This document shows positions 32,018-43,954 of a stretch of DNA of 64,000 nucleotides, piece after piece. The stretch spans positions 28,043,890 through 28,107,889 of the forward strand of contig OY829328.1 in assembly GCA_963691655.1 (NCBI GenBank). Reading direction: 5' to 3'. Below the pieces are notes generated by a model. The model was given only the letters and a program-made list of their open reading frames with translations, searched no databases and had not been told where the DNA came from. How positions within the stretch are numbered: the first letter of the stretch is position 1; the number at the start of each line of letters is the position of its first letter. This stretch comes from Toxonevra muliebris (lineage: Eukaryota > Arthropoda > Insecta > Diptera > Pallopteridae). The translations under genes were made by a program, and so were the position numbers.

Positions 32018-33050
32018 ATGGCGAATTTCGTGCCAACAAAACAACATTTGCGGGAAGTTTTAATTTGCTTCTTCCATTTAAAGAAAAACGCAACTGAAGC
32101 ACATCGTTTACTCACTGAAGCTTATCCTGACTGTGCTATAGAAGTTAGAATGTGTCAGATGTGGTATTCCCGTTTCAAAAGTGGTGATTTTGATGTTGAA
32201 GACAGGGAACGTTCAGGCGGCCCGAAAAAGTTCGAAGATGAAGAATTGAAGGCATTACTCGAAGAAGATTCATGTCAAACGCAACAAGAACTTGCAGAAT
32301 CTTTAGGAGTTGATCAATCAACCATTAACCTAAACGATTAAAAGCATTAGGAATGATTCAAAAGCAAGGAAATTGGGTGCCTTACGAATTGAAGCCGAGA
32401 GACGTCGAACGACGATGTGAACTGCTGATTGTACAACAGAAAAGAAAGGGTTTTCTGCATCATATTGTGACTGGCGATGAAAAGTGGATACGTTACGATA
32501 ACCCAAAACGTAAAAAATCATGGGGACCGCCGGACATGCATCAACATCAACGGCAAAGACGAACATCCATGGATCCAAGCTCATGCTGTGTATTTGGTGG
32601 GATATGAAAGGTGTCGTGTATTATGAGCTGTTGAAACCGAATTAAACGATCACTGGCAACCGCTACCGATTACAATTGAAGCGTTTGAGCCGAGCATTAA
32701 AGGGTAAGAGTCCAGAATATGAGAATAGACACGACGAAGTTATTCTTCAGCACGACAATGCTCGGCCGCATGTTGCAAAGCAAGTAAAAACATACTTGGA
32801 AACGCTGAAATGGGAAGTGCTACCCCACCCGCCGTATTCTCCAGACATTGCTCCTTCTGATTACCACTTGTTCCGATCGATGACACATGGCCTGGCTGAA
32901 CAGCACTTCCGTTCTTTCAAAGAACTCAAAAAATGGGTCGATTCGTGGATAGCCTCAAAAGATGAGGAGTTCTTTCGACGCGGAATCCGTATGCTACCAG
33001 AAAGATGGGAAAAGGTTGTGGCTAACGATGGACAATACTTTAAAGAATAA
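32018..33050 (+). pseudogene. Mariner transposase, frameshifted
   Basis: Three plus-strand frames in series encode a mariner transposase. Frame one (32018-32341) starts MANFVPTKQHLREVL with helix-turn-helix regions and ends near QSTINLND. Frame two (32353-32607) has NWVPYEL and TGDEKW with the first catalytic Asp. Frame three (32676-33050) has LQHDNARPHVA and SPDIAPSDYHLF. The spacing between the second and third Asp is 34, so the triad is DD34D. The protein ends WEKVVANDGQYFKE, as in the family. Two frameshifts make it inactive. Overall style resembles the mauritiana subfamily. I could not establish the terminal inverted repeats. Confidence 0.9.
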
Positions 33051-34777
33051 ATTTACAATTTTACGTATATTTTGCGATACAATTTTTGATTATGCCAATA
33101 TATGGTTGGAAACAATTTTTTTTTTTTTGTTATTCTCTAAATGGCATTATTTTCCAGGCATGAGACATAGCATATCACCGGGTATGAAACACCACTTAAC
33201 TAGTGTTTTGATTCAATTTTTTTCAACAATATTTTTAACTAAGTCAACCCCAAGAAATTAAATCGTCCATGAAATGAATCACATGCAAGCGGCTTGTTAA
33301 TTTAAAGTGTGCAAACATTGCGATAGCGATTTGGACGGAGAAGACGATGACTGAGAGGAAAATGATGAATAAAAACTATTATTTCTTTTTATCTTAGCGA
33401 CTGAAGGCCCACAAAATAAATAAATTTATGTTTATAATTAGTTATGGGATTTTTACTTCATATTTTCTAATTTTTAGTGGATTTTTGTAGGTGTCTCATA
33501 CCTGGATAAAATTTTTTTTTTTTTTGGCAAAAATACACATCCTCAGAAAATTGGTCATAATATTTTGCATGCCAATGGAATTACTATACTTTTTTTCGGA
33601 TAAAAATTGCGTATATAAAACATCCAATTTGGTTTAACTAGTGAAAATTTATGGCTCAAAAACAAAATCCGTCTCATACCCCGGAACACTCCCTTACTTT
33701 TTAGTTTACAATTTTTTTTAAATTTCACCTAAAAAATACGGAAACACTCTCATTAAAAGCAGGGCACATTGTATGTATTTGAAATGCAATTTTTGTATTT
33801 CTTTGACTCTGTTAGTATGAGAAAGTTCTCATACTTTTTAAGCTCCATCACATTGAACAGATGTCAATCCCTTTGGCTATTGAGTGTTAAGCGTTTTACA
33901 GGAGAAGGCTTCTCATAAAAACCATACATCATTGGATGCAGTAACGACAACACTAACTTACATATGTGTGGAATTGACTCGGTAAGATATTCCAAATTTC
34001 GTAACCGATTTGACCTCGCTGTAAAGGCAGAGGGCGACTGCATTTCATTTGAATGAATTGTAGCAAAAATACAATTTATTTGACTGGTTGAAAATTAAAA
34101 AAGTATGTGATTGCGTTTTAAGACGACCACTTCCATCTTCTGTTACAGGTGTCTAGGGGACTCATATTTGATCTGCTGAGCAACTCCTCGTTGGATATTT
34201 TTTTAAACCGGAAAATCTGGAGTACGAATTAAAGACAGTGGGTCTTATATGTAAATGATGTAGAGATTCTGACTATGGTTGATCCAAATTTCTCAAAAAA
34301 TCAAATTTCTTCTAATTTTTTTACACATCAACAAAAAGTAGAGAAAAAAGTTTGTCCACTTATTCTGTAGAAAAATCAATTCTCTAAATTTTGAGGTTAG
34401 TATCTACTGCTTTGATCAGATGTGTTTTTCCGCAAAAATTTGCGGTAATTTGTTGAGACAGGCCAAATTGTAAGATTTCGTAATTTCACTGTTTAAAAGA
34501 TATCCACATAGCACTTTAATTTTTTGTATTCATTTTTAAAATTTACATATTTTTTAATGATATTTATTGTTATATTTATTTTAGTTATACTGCTGGATAT
34601 GAGCTTTTTCCTCCCTTTTCTTATGCTTTATTGGGTCCATTTCTCTGATAATAGCCTAGAAGTAGTCACTCAACATTGCCTCGTATCAGAAACCTTGCTA
34701 ACATATTTCTAACATCTTTCTAATGGTGGGACCGCTCATCTTTTCATTACTTTCAGCTTCCAGATTTATTGAGAAAA
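33051..34777. other. AT-rich gene-free stretch
   Basis: Long T and A runs, no coding signal and no paired ends. The region just after 33050 probably includes the unrecognised 3' end of the mariner copy. Confidence 0.45.
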
Positions 34778-34925
34778 GGCTCAGCTGCAAATCAAGGAAG
34801 TGGATTTTGAGTGATAGGATTTATGGCATGATGACTTTTTAATAAGGGGGTGGCTCAGCTGCAAATCAAGGAAGTGGATTTTGAGTGATAGGATTTATGG
34901 CATGATGACTTTTTAATAAGGTGGG
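34778..34925. repeat. 74-bp tandem duplication
   Basis: The unit beginning GGCTCAGCTGCAAATCAAGG occurs at 34778-34851 and again at 34852-34925, essentially identical. It ends immediately before a SINE-like tRNA head. Confidence 0.9.
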
Positions 34926-34928
34926 TAT

Positions 34929-35078
34929 GAGTGGTTGCCTTGGTGTAATAGTTAATGTGTTGGACTGCTACGGACGGTGATACGTTTCGATACTCGGCGG
35001 ACTCAAAAATAGAAAATAAAAATGTTTCCAGGGCACCGCCTGTGGTAATCGAAAATTTCCAAAAGTAATAATTACCTA
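34929..35078 (+). mobile_element. Old tRNA-derived SINE head
   Basis: The plus strand shows a tRNA-like layout: GGTTGCCTTGGTGTAATAGT as a degenerate A box region, TTGGACTGCTACGG as an anticodon-arm remnant, and ACGTTTCGATACTCG as a degenerate B box. Comparable positions in the SINE copies at 48.9 and 56.8 kb read GTTCGGGTTCGATTCCCG. The body after about 35005 is short and runs into the tail of the LINE fragment on the opposite strand. Confidence 0.55.
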
Positions 35079-35480
35079 GGTTAGGTTAAAGGGAATTGAT
35101 TAGAAACACTGAACTTCCAAGGGGGCTAACAACCTGGTCCATTATGATTTCCCTGTACATTATGGAATCCTCCACACCCACAAAACAGATCTCTTCAAAA
35201 TGCCATCCATCCTGAAACCACTCAGTACTACTGATGAACATTACAAGATCTTTTGGCCAGGTCCTTCAGTTCTGCAAACAGTCTGTCTCTTAAGAAACGG
35301 ATCTGAGGCATTCGCAGAGGAGGTCCTGGATGATCTCATTTTCTTCTTCGCATTCACAGCTTCTGCAGTAGTGCAGACTGCAATTTTAAAAGCCATTGCG
35401 TTCTTTTCTTATTAGGAGAAGGTCATAAACTTCGGAATATCTTACAGCCGCTACGGACTTGCCAGGGTCTGTTGATTGCT
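35079..35480 (-). pseudogene. LINE 3' fragment: zinc-knuckle end of ORF2, 3' UTR and (AACCT) tail
   Basis: On the minus strand, 35367-35308 encode a C-x2-C ... C-x-C zinc knuckle (CRSC, then an acidic run, then LLCEC) in which the usual His is Gln. The equivalent domain ends ORF2 of the intact LINE. Upstream (about 35480-35400) CKIFRSL-type codons resemble those of the fragment at 48.3 kb. Downstream the 3' UTR ends CCCTTTAACCTAACC. The tail type is shared with the SINE family in this window. Confidence 0.65.
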
Positions 35481-36100
35481 TACTCGGCTTTTTGGTTCAG
35501 ACTTGATTACACGGTTAAAAAAAAAAATAAAAAATTGCTTAGGGGGGCACCCCCAGTTGTAAACTGGAATTTTTTTTTTCTTTGCATTTTCTTTAAGTAT
35601 ATGTTTACAAAAATGTGCCTACAAATTTTTAAGTTAATACGGCGAAAATTGATGACTCTCCCAAAAAAAAAATTTCTTCTTGACATTAAACTAAGTTGAA
35701 ACTTTACGCGTTTTTCTCAAAATTACATTTCAGAATTCGGCGACCACGATTACTTAACAGCTACTGAACCGATTATTTTCAAATTTAATATGCTTTTTCA
35801 ATACATAAGAATCTGGTGATTAATCGAAAGATTTTTTTTATGCAAAACTATTTTTTTAAAACAGCTGAAAAACCATTGTTTTTTTAGTAAAAATAGAACT
35901 GTTAACTTTGGCAGGTCGCCATTTTGTTAAATGAGCCGTTTCCGTTGTAGAAGTGCTGTACAAAATATGGTTCTTATGAAATTTATTTTCCCCATGTACA
36001 GGCAACTTTATAGAGCACATGTCCACACTTTTGTAGGAAACTAAATGAGGTCAACAGGAAAGCTATTTATGCAGGCCCCTTTCATGGGTTGTTGTGCCAT
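35481..36100. other. AT-rich gene-free stretch
   Basis: A-rich and T-rich DNA upstream of a small Harbinger-like MITE. No coding evidence. Confidence 0.5.
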
Positions 36101-36103
36101 TTA

Positions 36104-36211
36104 GGGCCGTTTTCCCATTATCCGGTTAGGCAATAATCAGAACTTACTACTACTACTAACCGTTGGTTAAAGTTCCGATTAGTGCTTAACCGGACATTGA
36201 GAAAACGGCCC
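36104..36211. mobile_element. 108-bp Harbinger-like MITE
   Basis: TTA at 36101-36103 and 36212-36214 flanks GGGCCGTTTTC ... GAAAACGGCCC. Similarity continues inward (TCCGGTTA against TAACCGGA). A 3-bp TTA duplication and a GGGCC terminus fit PIF/Harbinger MITEs. A HARBI1-like transposase fragment is present at 61.8 kb. Confidence 0.8.
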
Positions 36212-36214
36212 TTA

Positions 36215-38830
36215 ATTTCGGTTCTTCGATTTACGCAATAAACAACTATAAAACATTCAGTGCAGTTAAAAATTGAGGTATTCAGAAGGCCTCATAAAAT
36301 CATATGCTATTCGAACAAAAATAAAATTGTTATTTGAAAAATTTTTAGTGGAATAATGATTTCTCAGGTCAAAGAAATCTAATCAAAAAGCTTAATACCT
36401 CAAAACAAAAAATAGGGAATTGATTTCTCTATAGTATAAACGGCTTAAACTTTTTTTTCGATTGAACTTTTTTTGTCTACGTCTTGTTGAATTTGAAAAA
36501 ATAGAAAAGGTGTACAAAAATAAGTTTTTTTCGAAATATTTTACTCAATTAATATTACTTCAAATAAGTATTAGGGATAGAAGATGACTACATTGTCAGA
36601 TGGAAAGAAGAGTGGATGTCTGAGGAAAAATTGAATTTTTCCCCATTTCAGAACTAGAAATTGATAAAATTAAAAATGTAAAAATAAAATAATTGCTGAT
36701 TTTGCCAAAGTAAAATACTAAAAAAAAGAAAATGCTCAAGCATCGTCAATTGCAGCATTAAGCAAACAGAGTCTATATATCCACAAAGAAAATAAAAATA
36801 ATAAAACATATCGAAAAGTTTTATTCGCGTACTTATTGTATGTAAGTATGGTATACATTTGCGAGTTTAATTTCGGCAATGCGGCTGTTCTTTATATCTA
36901 TCCATCAGATACAATACACAACTACAATGCACAACAGCAACTAGCAGCAAATGTTGCTGTTTCTCCTAGTACATTTGCTGTTGCAATTTTCAAGTATTTA
37001 CTTGCGGCTTAATTTCATTGTTTATTTTCTTATCTCTCTCGCTCTCTATAAATAAATAAACAAATACAAAAAACGACAACTTTTTTCGGAATTGTAAATC
37101 TTTTAGTTTCGCAAATTTTGCAATTGAAGTTTTTCAGCAGCCCCACATCCCTCAGCCTTTATGACTCGCATTCTCTCTGTTTACCAATTCACTTGATTGC
37201 CAACATTCTTTTGCTGATGCTGATGCTGCTGCTGCATTGTATTTGATTGCATTTCATTTGCGATTGATGGCAAGAAAACGCAAATTGTTTTTTAACTTTT
37301 TCATTTTAATACTATAAATCCAGTATATGTGCATACGTTGTACATGCGAGTATGAGTATGTAGTAGCTACACTAGTTACCTTTTTTTCTCCGCTTCCCAA
37401 CCATTTTTATTCCTTCTCTGTGAACCTTCCGATTTACTGTGGTTTTTCGTAGGTTTATACTAAGCAAACAATTAAACAAAAAGTACCATTGTTGTAGCAA
37501 AAATTGTTGCCATTGCCTTGAATGTTACTGTTGTTGCTGTTGTTCACTCAAAGGATTTCAGTTGTTTTCAGTTGTTGCATTTCATACCAACCACATGCCA
37601 ACCTTAGGCGACTACGCCTGCAGCTTATGCTTTTAATAAGTTTTCACAAGCTCATTGAAGTAGGTGGCTGCAGTTGAGGCGGGCTGAGCTGCTCTTACAT
37701 GAAATGTTTGTTTTTTTTTTTTGTACTTTTGATGTGATGTGTAGGTAGGCAACTCATTTTCTTTGCCTTTCGGTTATATTGTGTTGGAATTTGTGGCGGC
37801 ACCCACTGTTGCTTGCTGCCTGCCACCACAATGCCTTTGTGCAACTTTTGTTACAAGTACAAAATTTTCTTTTTCTTTTTTCCCCTTTTGGCTTATGTTT
37901 GCACGACGAATTGCTTAAATCGTTGTTTTTAGTTCTTTCTTTTCCGAATTTTTTTTATTATTTCTTCATTATTTTTACTGCTGCGCGTCGGCGCTTGTTG
38001 CCATTGTTCAAAATTGAATTACATTCGAAATAAGCCGCAAAGGAAGTTTTTTCTTGTTCCTCTATTCCACCCCTTCTGCTACAATTGCTATCGCCACCAC
38101 TCACTCTCAGATATTCATTCATTGCTTTTGGCAGGATGCGGTCGTGCGGCGTTGTTAAGTTTTAATTACTTCGTCAAAGCGTTTTCTTCACTTTGGCGCA
38201 AGTGGCTGTAATTGTGTTGTGGCATTTTTTCTTCCTTAGGTAGATGCGCGTGTATATGGTACGTTTGCAGAAGATTTCCTGTAAAGGATAAAAAATTAAA
38301 CAAAAAACAAAGGGAAAGGCGATTATCGGAAATGGATTCATTTTGCAAAAACAGAAAAAAAAAAACAAAATTCTAACAGACAATAGCATTAAGTTTACTT
38401 TATTTTAATTAGATTAAAATTAAAACTAATGTGCGTTTACATGTTTACTTTGTTTCTAAAAATTAAAAGTTTCAGTGTATGGATTAAGTTAGCTAATTGT
38501 GCTTGCTGTGATTTTGGTTGCATTTAGGTGTTTGCCAATATTTGATCAGACTGGCAAAAACATGCACGCAACTATTATGCATAATTCTGCCCTTGTAGTA
38601 GACTATCATCAATTGGTTTGCAAAATTTTGAAAAGCCTTTTTTGCCCCTCCGGAAAATAACCAAGTTTTTCTAAGTAAATTTCAGGTTTGATTTGCAAAT
38701 TTGACATATTTTATTTTATTTGCTAATGTTAAAAATTTCACGTTCTACTTCGTTTTTCATCTTTTGTTTTAAACTTCATTGATATACCCTACAGACTATA
38801 TTTCAAACTATAAATAATAGGTGTTTTATT
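36215..38830. other. Gene-free stretch, pyrimidine- and CTG-rich parts
   Basis: From about 36900 to 38250 the plus strand carries CTGCTG, TTGTTG and TTTTCTTTT tracts giving several Cys/Phe/Leu-rich frames of 60-84 codons that look non-coding. No paired repeats or RNA genes were recognised. Confidence 0.5.
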
Positions 38831-38835
38831 ACACA

Positions 38836-40410
38836 CTGTGGCGGTTCTAAGATTTGGGTTTGGGGGGGGGGGGGGGGGGAGGGTCCTGATTTTACTAAAT
38901 GAAAAGATAAATATCAGACTCACTATCGACCAAAACCCAGACCTAGACCAAAAGCTAGTGCAAAAATTTTATCAAAACAGGTCAAAAATGAAAAGATAAC
39001 TGGAACAAAACTGAGACCATCTAAAATCGGATAGAAATTTAGGTGGGAATTTCGTCCAAATTTCAAATTAAAATTCAAATACTTTTTTCAGATCGAAGTT
39101 CAAACCAAGAAAAGAACCAAATTCAGATTAAAAATCTAGATCAAAATGAGATCAAATTCAGATCAAAATCGTGACTTTTCTGACGGATTTATATTGGTAA
39201 ATGATCTATTTTGAGAAAAAATTTTTAAGGAAATTTTAATTTCCTTTGAGAAAAAATTTTGATGAAACAATTACATCTCTATTTTTTGAGTCATTTTTGG
39301 TCGAAACAAAAACCCGAAAAAAATTAAATTAAGATAAGAGTTCATTTGGATAGTACTTTAAATGAATTTTCTAAAATATATATTCATATCACTCTTAGAA
39401 TCGATATCACTATTAATATCGGCCTGGTGGTGAGTTTACGATCTCACAACTTCATAACCAAGCACTTAATTTTTATGAAAAATTAAATACGTTCTTTAAG
39501 CCTGTTAAACATTACTTAAAATGTAAATACATCTTAATTTGACCAAAAAACCAATACATTTTAAATTTCAACGAGATTCATACACGCTTTCGGATACCGG
39601 GCAACAACCGGTTAAAAAAAAAACATTGTTCAGACCACGAATAGGACCAAAATTCCAACAAAAATCGACCAAAATGAGATTAAATTCAGGTCGAAGCTAA
39701 AACTAAAAACCCAAAATTCAGAACGAACCAAACCAAAATAAGTTTTAAAATTCATTCCAAAATTCAAAAACTAGTGGGAATATCTGATAAATATTTACAT
39801 CAAAAAATTTTAACTTAAATTAAACAAAAACTACACCAAAATTCCAGACGAATTCAGACCAAATTTTTAAAGAAAATTGAGACCGATTTCGGACCGAAAT
39901 TCAAACCAAAATGGTATCAAAATCAAGCCAATTCAGACGAAAATATTGACCACAACTCAAACAAAGAGTTAGATTAAAACTGAGGTTAAAAAGAACACGA
40001 AATACAAATTAAAAGCAAACCAAAATTTAGACCAGAAATCAGATCAAACGCTGGTCTGCAAACGCTCAAACTCAAACCAAATTCAGACTAAAATTCAAAC
40101 TAAAATAAAACAAAATTCTGATTTACAATCAAACCAGAATTTAGATCAAAACGGGCAAAAACGGAAAAATTAAACCAATATCAGATTAAAATTCAGTACA
40201 AAATCTAATCCAAAAACTAGACCATTATCAAGCTTTCTAAAAGTAAGACATTTATAAGCTGGCGTTGAAATTGTAGATTTAATGTAGTCTGAATGTGTTT
40301 AATAACCTGTTGCACTGTAATGTGCATCCTATTGGCACGCCCAGCATGGCAGCTACTCAGAATTGATTCAAATATCCGACCCCATTTTAATTTTCATATT
40401 AAATGATCTA
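38836..40410 (-). mobile_element. Inverted, truncated relative of the 25.65-kb hAT-like element
   Basis: From 38836 (CTGTGGCGGTTCTAAGAT) rightwards this is the reverse complement of 27999 back to about 25730. Matching blocks include the TTCATAACCAAGCACTTAAT core, the ACCAAAATTCAGACC-type array, the AGCTGGCGTTGAAATTGTAG block and GCCCAGCATGGCAGCT. It lacks the nested MITE and ends at about 40410, missing the ~80-bp left terminus. An 18-bp G run (38862-38879) replaces the GAGGAGGG of the other copy. Confidence 0.85.
38862..38879 (+). repeat. Poly-G run of 18
   Basis: An uninterrupted G run inside the terminal region of the inverted hAT-like copy. Its length in the assembly may be unreliable. 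Confidence 0.8.
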
Positions 40411-41525
40411 TACATTTATTAGTGTAACTACAATTTTATTCCAAAAGATCCAGAAGTGCTACGATATCATATTATATATCTATTTAAAGAGCTTGACGAG
40501 TAGGTTAGCCAAAAATTATCAGATTTGAAATCGGTTAAGCCAATTAGCGTCGGAAGTTTTTTAAAATTAGCTCATTGAACAAAGCATTGCATTCATCGTT
40601 GAAAAAATCATTGCTTAAGCGGGAGTAAATAATAAATAAGAGAAAGAGAGAAGACATGAGTAATGGCATTTCTCAGAATTATCAACGAGTAGTTTGGTTC
40701 TCTTTTGATATTTGTTTTTCATAAAGAGATTTCTTCAGCAAAAAACTAGTCCCAGTTACTGGGGCCTTACCGACTAGTTATTATTAAAACAAATTATATA
40801 ATATAAAATAATATTTTAAATCCTAAAGTTTTTCGTTTGTTGAAAGTATATACTTTTTACTGCTTAGTAAAGTTAAAAGGTAAAAAATTCACCTCCATAG
40901 TTAAAGGTTAATTTTACTTATAATTATATAAGGTGAGCATGGCTACTGCTGGATTCAGTAGATTTTTTTATCGAATGTTCGTTACGCCAATCTAAATCAA
41001 TGTGTCGAGTTTTATTGCATTTATGTACTTTAGTATTTTGCCTGATATCACGCTTTGAAAATTTCACTTATATGGAAGGTGGGCGTGGTTACCAAGGGAT
41101 TCATATATTTAATACTTCAATACTTCTGTATTGCTCGTAACCTATATGCGCAATGTATTTGAATTCAGAAATCAAAGGGAGAAAGTCTAGTGCAAATGTG
41201 AGTTGTGCGCATGCGCACGTTTTATATGTATTAGTATATATGTGCATTTGACAACTAAACATACAAACAATTGTCAAATGACTTCAGGGGCGGATGCAGA
41301 ATAAAAATTTGGGTCACTTTAGCAAATTACGAATTTTTGTAAAAGTTTTTATTTTCATAAAGTATTTAATTTGAGTATTTATTTGTTGTATTTTCTTAAG
41401 AGGTACAACGATGTATACGATAAGCAATATTGAAATGAAAGTTCTTAAATGAGGTTTTGTAGCTGCAGGAAAGCATTGATGTATTCCAGTTTAGTATTCA
41501 GCAACTATTCTCTTAAAATACCTTT
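40411..41525. other. AT-rich gene-free stretch
   Basis: No supported coding frame. The phrase TATGGAAGGTGGGCGTGGTTA at about 41072 resembles TATGGAAAGTGGGCGTAATTA at about 5698, a short dispersed similarity of unknown origin. Confidence 0.45.
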
Positions 41526-41530
41526 AATTA

Positions 41531-41755
41531 TTGGTGCATTTTGCTTTCTTGGTGGTACTGATATATACAATTTTTGAAAGATGCGGAATGGACTTCTTCT
41601 CAGATAACTTGGTCCAGTTCAGCGATGAACGAGCCGAACATTTTCACCAAGAAATGGCTACAATTGAAAAGCGCTTCGATGGAAAAAATAAAATAAAAAT
41701 GATTTCAGAATATTGTTGATCACTTCAACGAGAAACTGATGGTGATGAATTTTAA
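41531..41755 (+). pseudogene. Fragment of a transposon-associated protein
   Basis: The frame reads FFSDNLVQFSDERAEHFHQE, then MATIEKRFDGKNK, then MISEYC, a stop where Trp would be expected, and SLQRETDGDEF. I recall this layout (LG-x-SEEQGERFHQD ... DYCW) from proteins encoded by repetitive elements across arthropods, but I cannot name the superfamily. The fragment is short and has an in-frame stop. The start is undefined. Confidence 0.5.
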
Positions 41756-41759
41756 AAGA

Positions 41760-42930
41760 ATAACGGTTAATCACACATTTTTGAGTTGAATGGCCAAAAG
41801 TTGTGTTTTTGCAAAAATTTTGTTTTCATAAAAAGTTTAATTAATTACCGATTTTTAAAAACAAACTTGCGTTTTACTCGCTAATAAACTCGTTTTTAGA
41901 ATAAATCCATAAATAGTATAGCTCTTTCATAAAATAGTGTGTACAAACACCGCCAAAATTGTGTTTGCTAGATAAATACACACAGATTCCTTAAATCTTC
42001 TAAAATAAAATATATATAGTTCGAAAGGTCCAAGTTTTTTTTTCATAAACCGATAAGAAACTGAAAATCTGTTGATAATTAACCAAGTTACAGGCTTATA
42101 AGTGCCCAAAGGCAAATTTAAGTACAGACTGTTATTTTACTCGACGAGACCTACGAGTCTTTCCATATGAAATCGTCTAGTCGGCAAAGCCAGGTCACCT
42201 CGGATTTGCTCAAACTTTGTGAGAATCCAAAGAAGGAAATCCGAATACATTTTTCTCATGCTCCACTTAGCGACAGCGCTAATTAAAAAATTGGAAAAGT
42301 GTAATTTTAATGCTTTCCTTTTTCAACAAGGTGGCGTTCTAAAGCTAAAAAATAGTAGTTTTTGTAAATTTAATTTAAATCGACATATTTAATATCCACG
42401 ATTAATAACACCAGGCTGAAACTATGTATATTTTTCTGACTTTTCGTGGTTTTTAGCTGACTCCACTATCCATACGGTTGAATGTAAGCAGCTAATATTT
42501 CTCCGTCAAGGGCACATCTTTCAAAAGAGAATAAACCTGCGATTGGCTGGTTCCGCCTGCTCCTTATAAAAATAAACGGTACTTGAAGTTTATGAATTTC
42601 TTAACCCAAACTTCAAAACCCTATAAGCTTGATTTGTTGTTTTCGTCGGATTTCTTTCTTTGGAACCCTAAAAAAGATTCTCTGGAATAGAGCAGCAACG
42701 AAATTTTTATTTTTTAGATGATTTCATCTGGAATGGCTCCTACAAGAAAAATAGTATGACTTCCCAGGTATTGCTACTTCACTAAATTTTGTAACACTGT
42801 GTAATCAGCTGTTGGGAAGCACTTTTCAGATTCTAAGCTGGTTAGAGAATTTAAAATTAAAATGCAAATAAATTTATTTCCTGAGCAACAATATCGCACA
42901 ATTTTTTGACTATCAAAAAATTTTGTGTTG
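41760..42930. other. Gene-free stretch
   Basis: AT-rich with no recognised element ends. The minus-strand 62-codon frame at 41927-42115 shows no features. Confidence 0.45.
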
Positions 42931-42936
42931 TGGCTG

Positions 42937-43951
42937 CACCCAGAGAAATACTTACTTGGTTCGAAGAAAAACGGCTATAAAATTGAGGAAAAATGGAAAT
43001 GATTTGGCGCCATAGAAACGGTTTCCTCATTTAGATATATAAAATTTCTTTAAGTTGAGGAAATATTTTTCAAATATGAGAAATTGTATATAATTTAGGT
43101 AAAATTTTCCTCAGTTTGAGGAATAATTTTCCATAGATTAAAGTCAATTTACTTTTTGGAAAAGAAATCCTCAATTTATGGAACATTTTCTACAATGTTT
43201 GTTTTAATTAAAAGGCATAGAAATCATGTTTTTTTACTTGTATTCATTTATTATTTTATTATTATTATTATTTTTACAAACACTACAGGCATCGTCGCCT
43301 TGAAATGATCAAAAGATCCTTATGGCCACCAAAAAATTATAAATTGAACTTTATTGAAATTTATATCTTTTGAATATATTTTATTTTTTTCACGATATAT
43401 ATATATATATATTTTTTTTTCAAAAATTATATCAATAGCCACAAACCACTTCGCTTGAAATAGAGACGCCGACTTAAAAATTCAAAAGAAAAACTAAGCG
43501 ATTATCTGCTAAGGTTAAAAGAGTAAAGCTAGTTTTTGTATATACAAAAATTTTGTATGGAGAACATTTTTGGTATATTCGTCTCTTTCTTACATTTTCA
43601 TTTTTTATGCAAGAATAGTATGTAAGTTTAATTGCCTTATTTTATTCAAAATAAGGTAATTTGTTCTTTTATGGTATTTTGATACTTCTGTTTTGCAGCC
43701 AAATGGTGCTTGAATTTTTATATGTTGGTGCGACTAAATTTTGGAAAAAAAAAGTTTATGGAAACGTCCATTGTTCCATGAGCATTTATGCTAACAATAG
43801 ACCAAGTAATTCATAAAAGCTCTTGAGATAAAATTTTATGCAGAGACGCGTTCTTCATTTTGAGGAAAATTTACATAAACGAGAGAAATTTTCGTGGATT
43901 TAAATTGAGGAAACTTTTTCTTTGTTCTAGAGATGGGTATTTTTCTGGATG
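42937..43951. mobile_element. Candidate 1-kb MITE with repeated TTGAGGAAA
   Basis: The left end CACCCAGAGAAATAC and the minus-strand right end CATCCAGAAAAATAC are inverted relatives over about 15-30 bp. Flanks GTGGCTG and TGGGCTG are similar but not identical. TTGAGGAAA, AATTGAGGAAA and CCTCAATTT recur near both ends. The interior holds (TTA)n at about 43250-43275 and no coding signal. Confidence 0.45.
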
Positions 43952-43954
43952 TGG

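Noticed and set aside
31840..33160. Terminal inverted repeats of the mariner copy
   Set aside because: Flanking sequences show only weak inverted similarity; I could not define ends or a TA duplication.
37439..38389. Cys- or Phe-rich frames of 60-84 codons as secreted peptides
   Set aside because: They arise from TTG/TGC/TTC repeats, overlap each other on both strands, and have no signal peptide with a plausible mature part.
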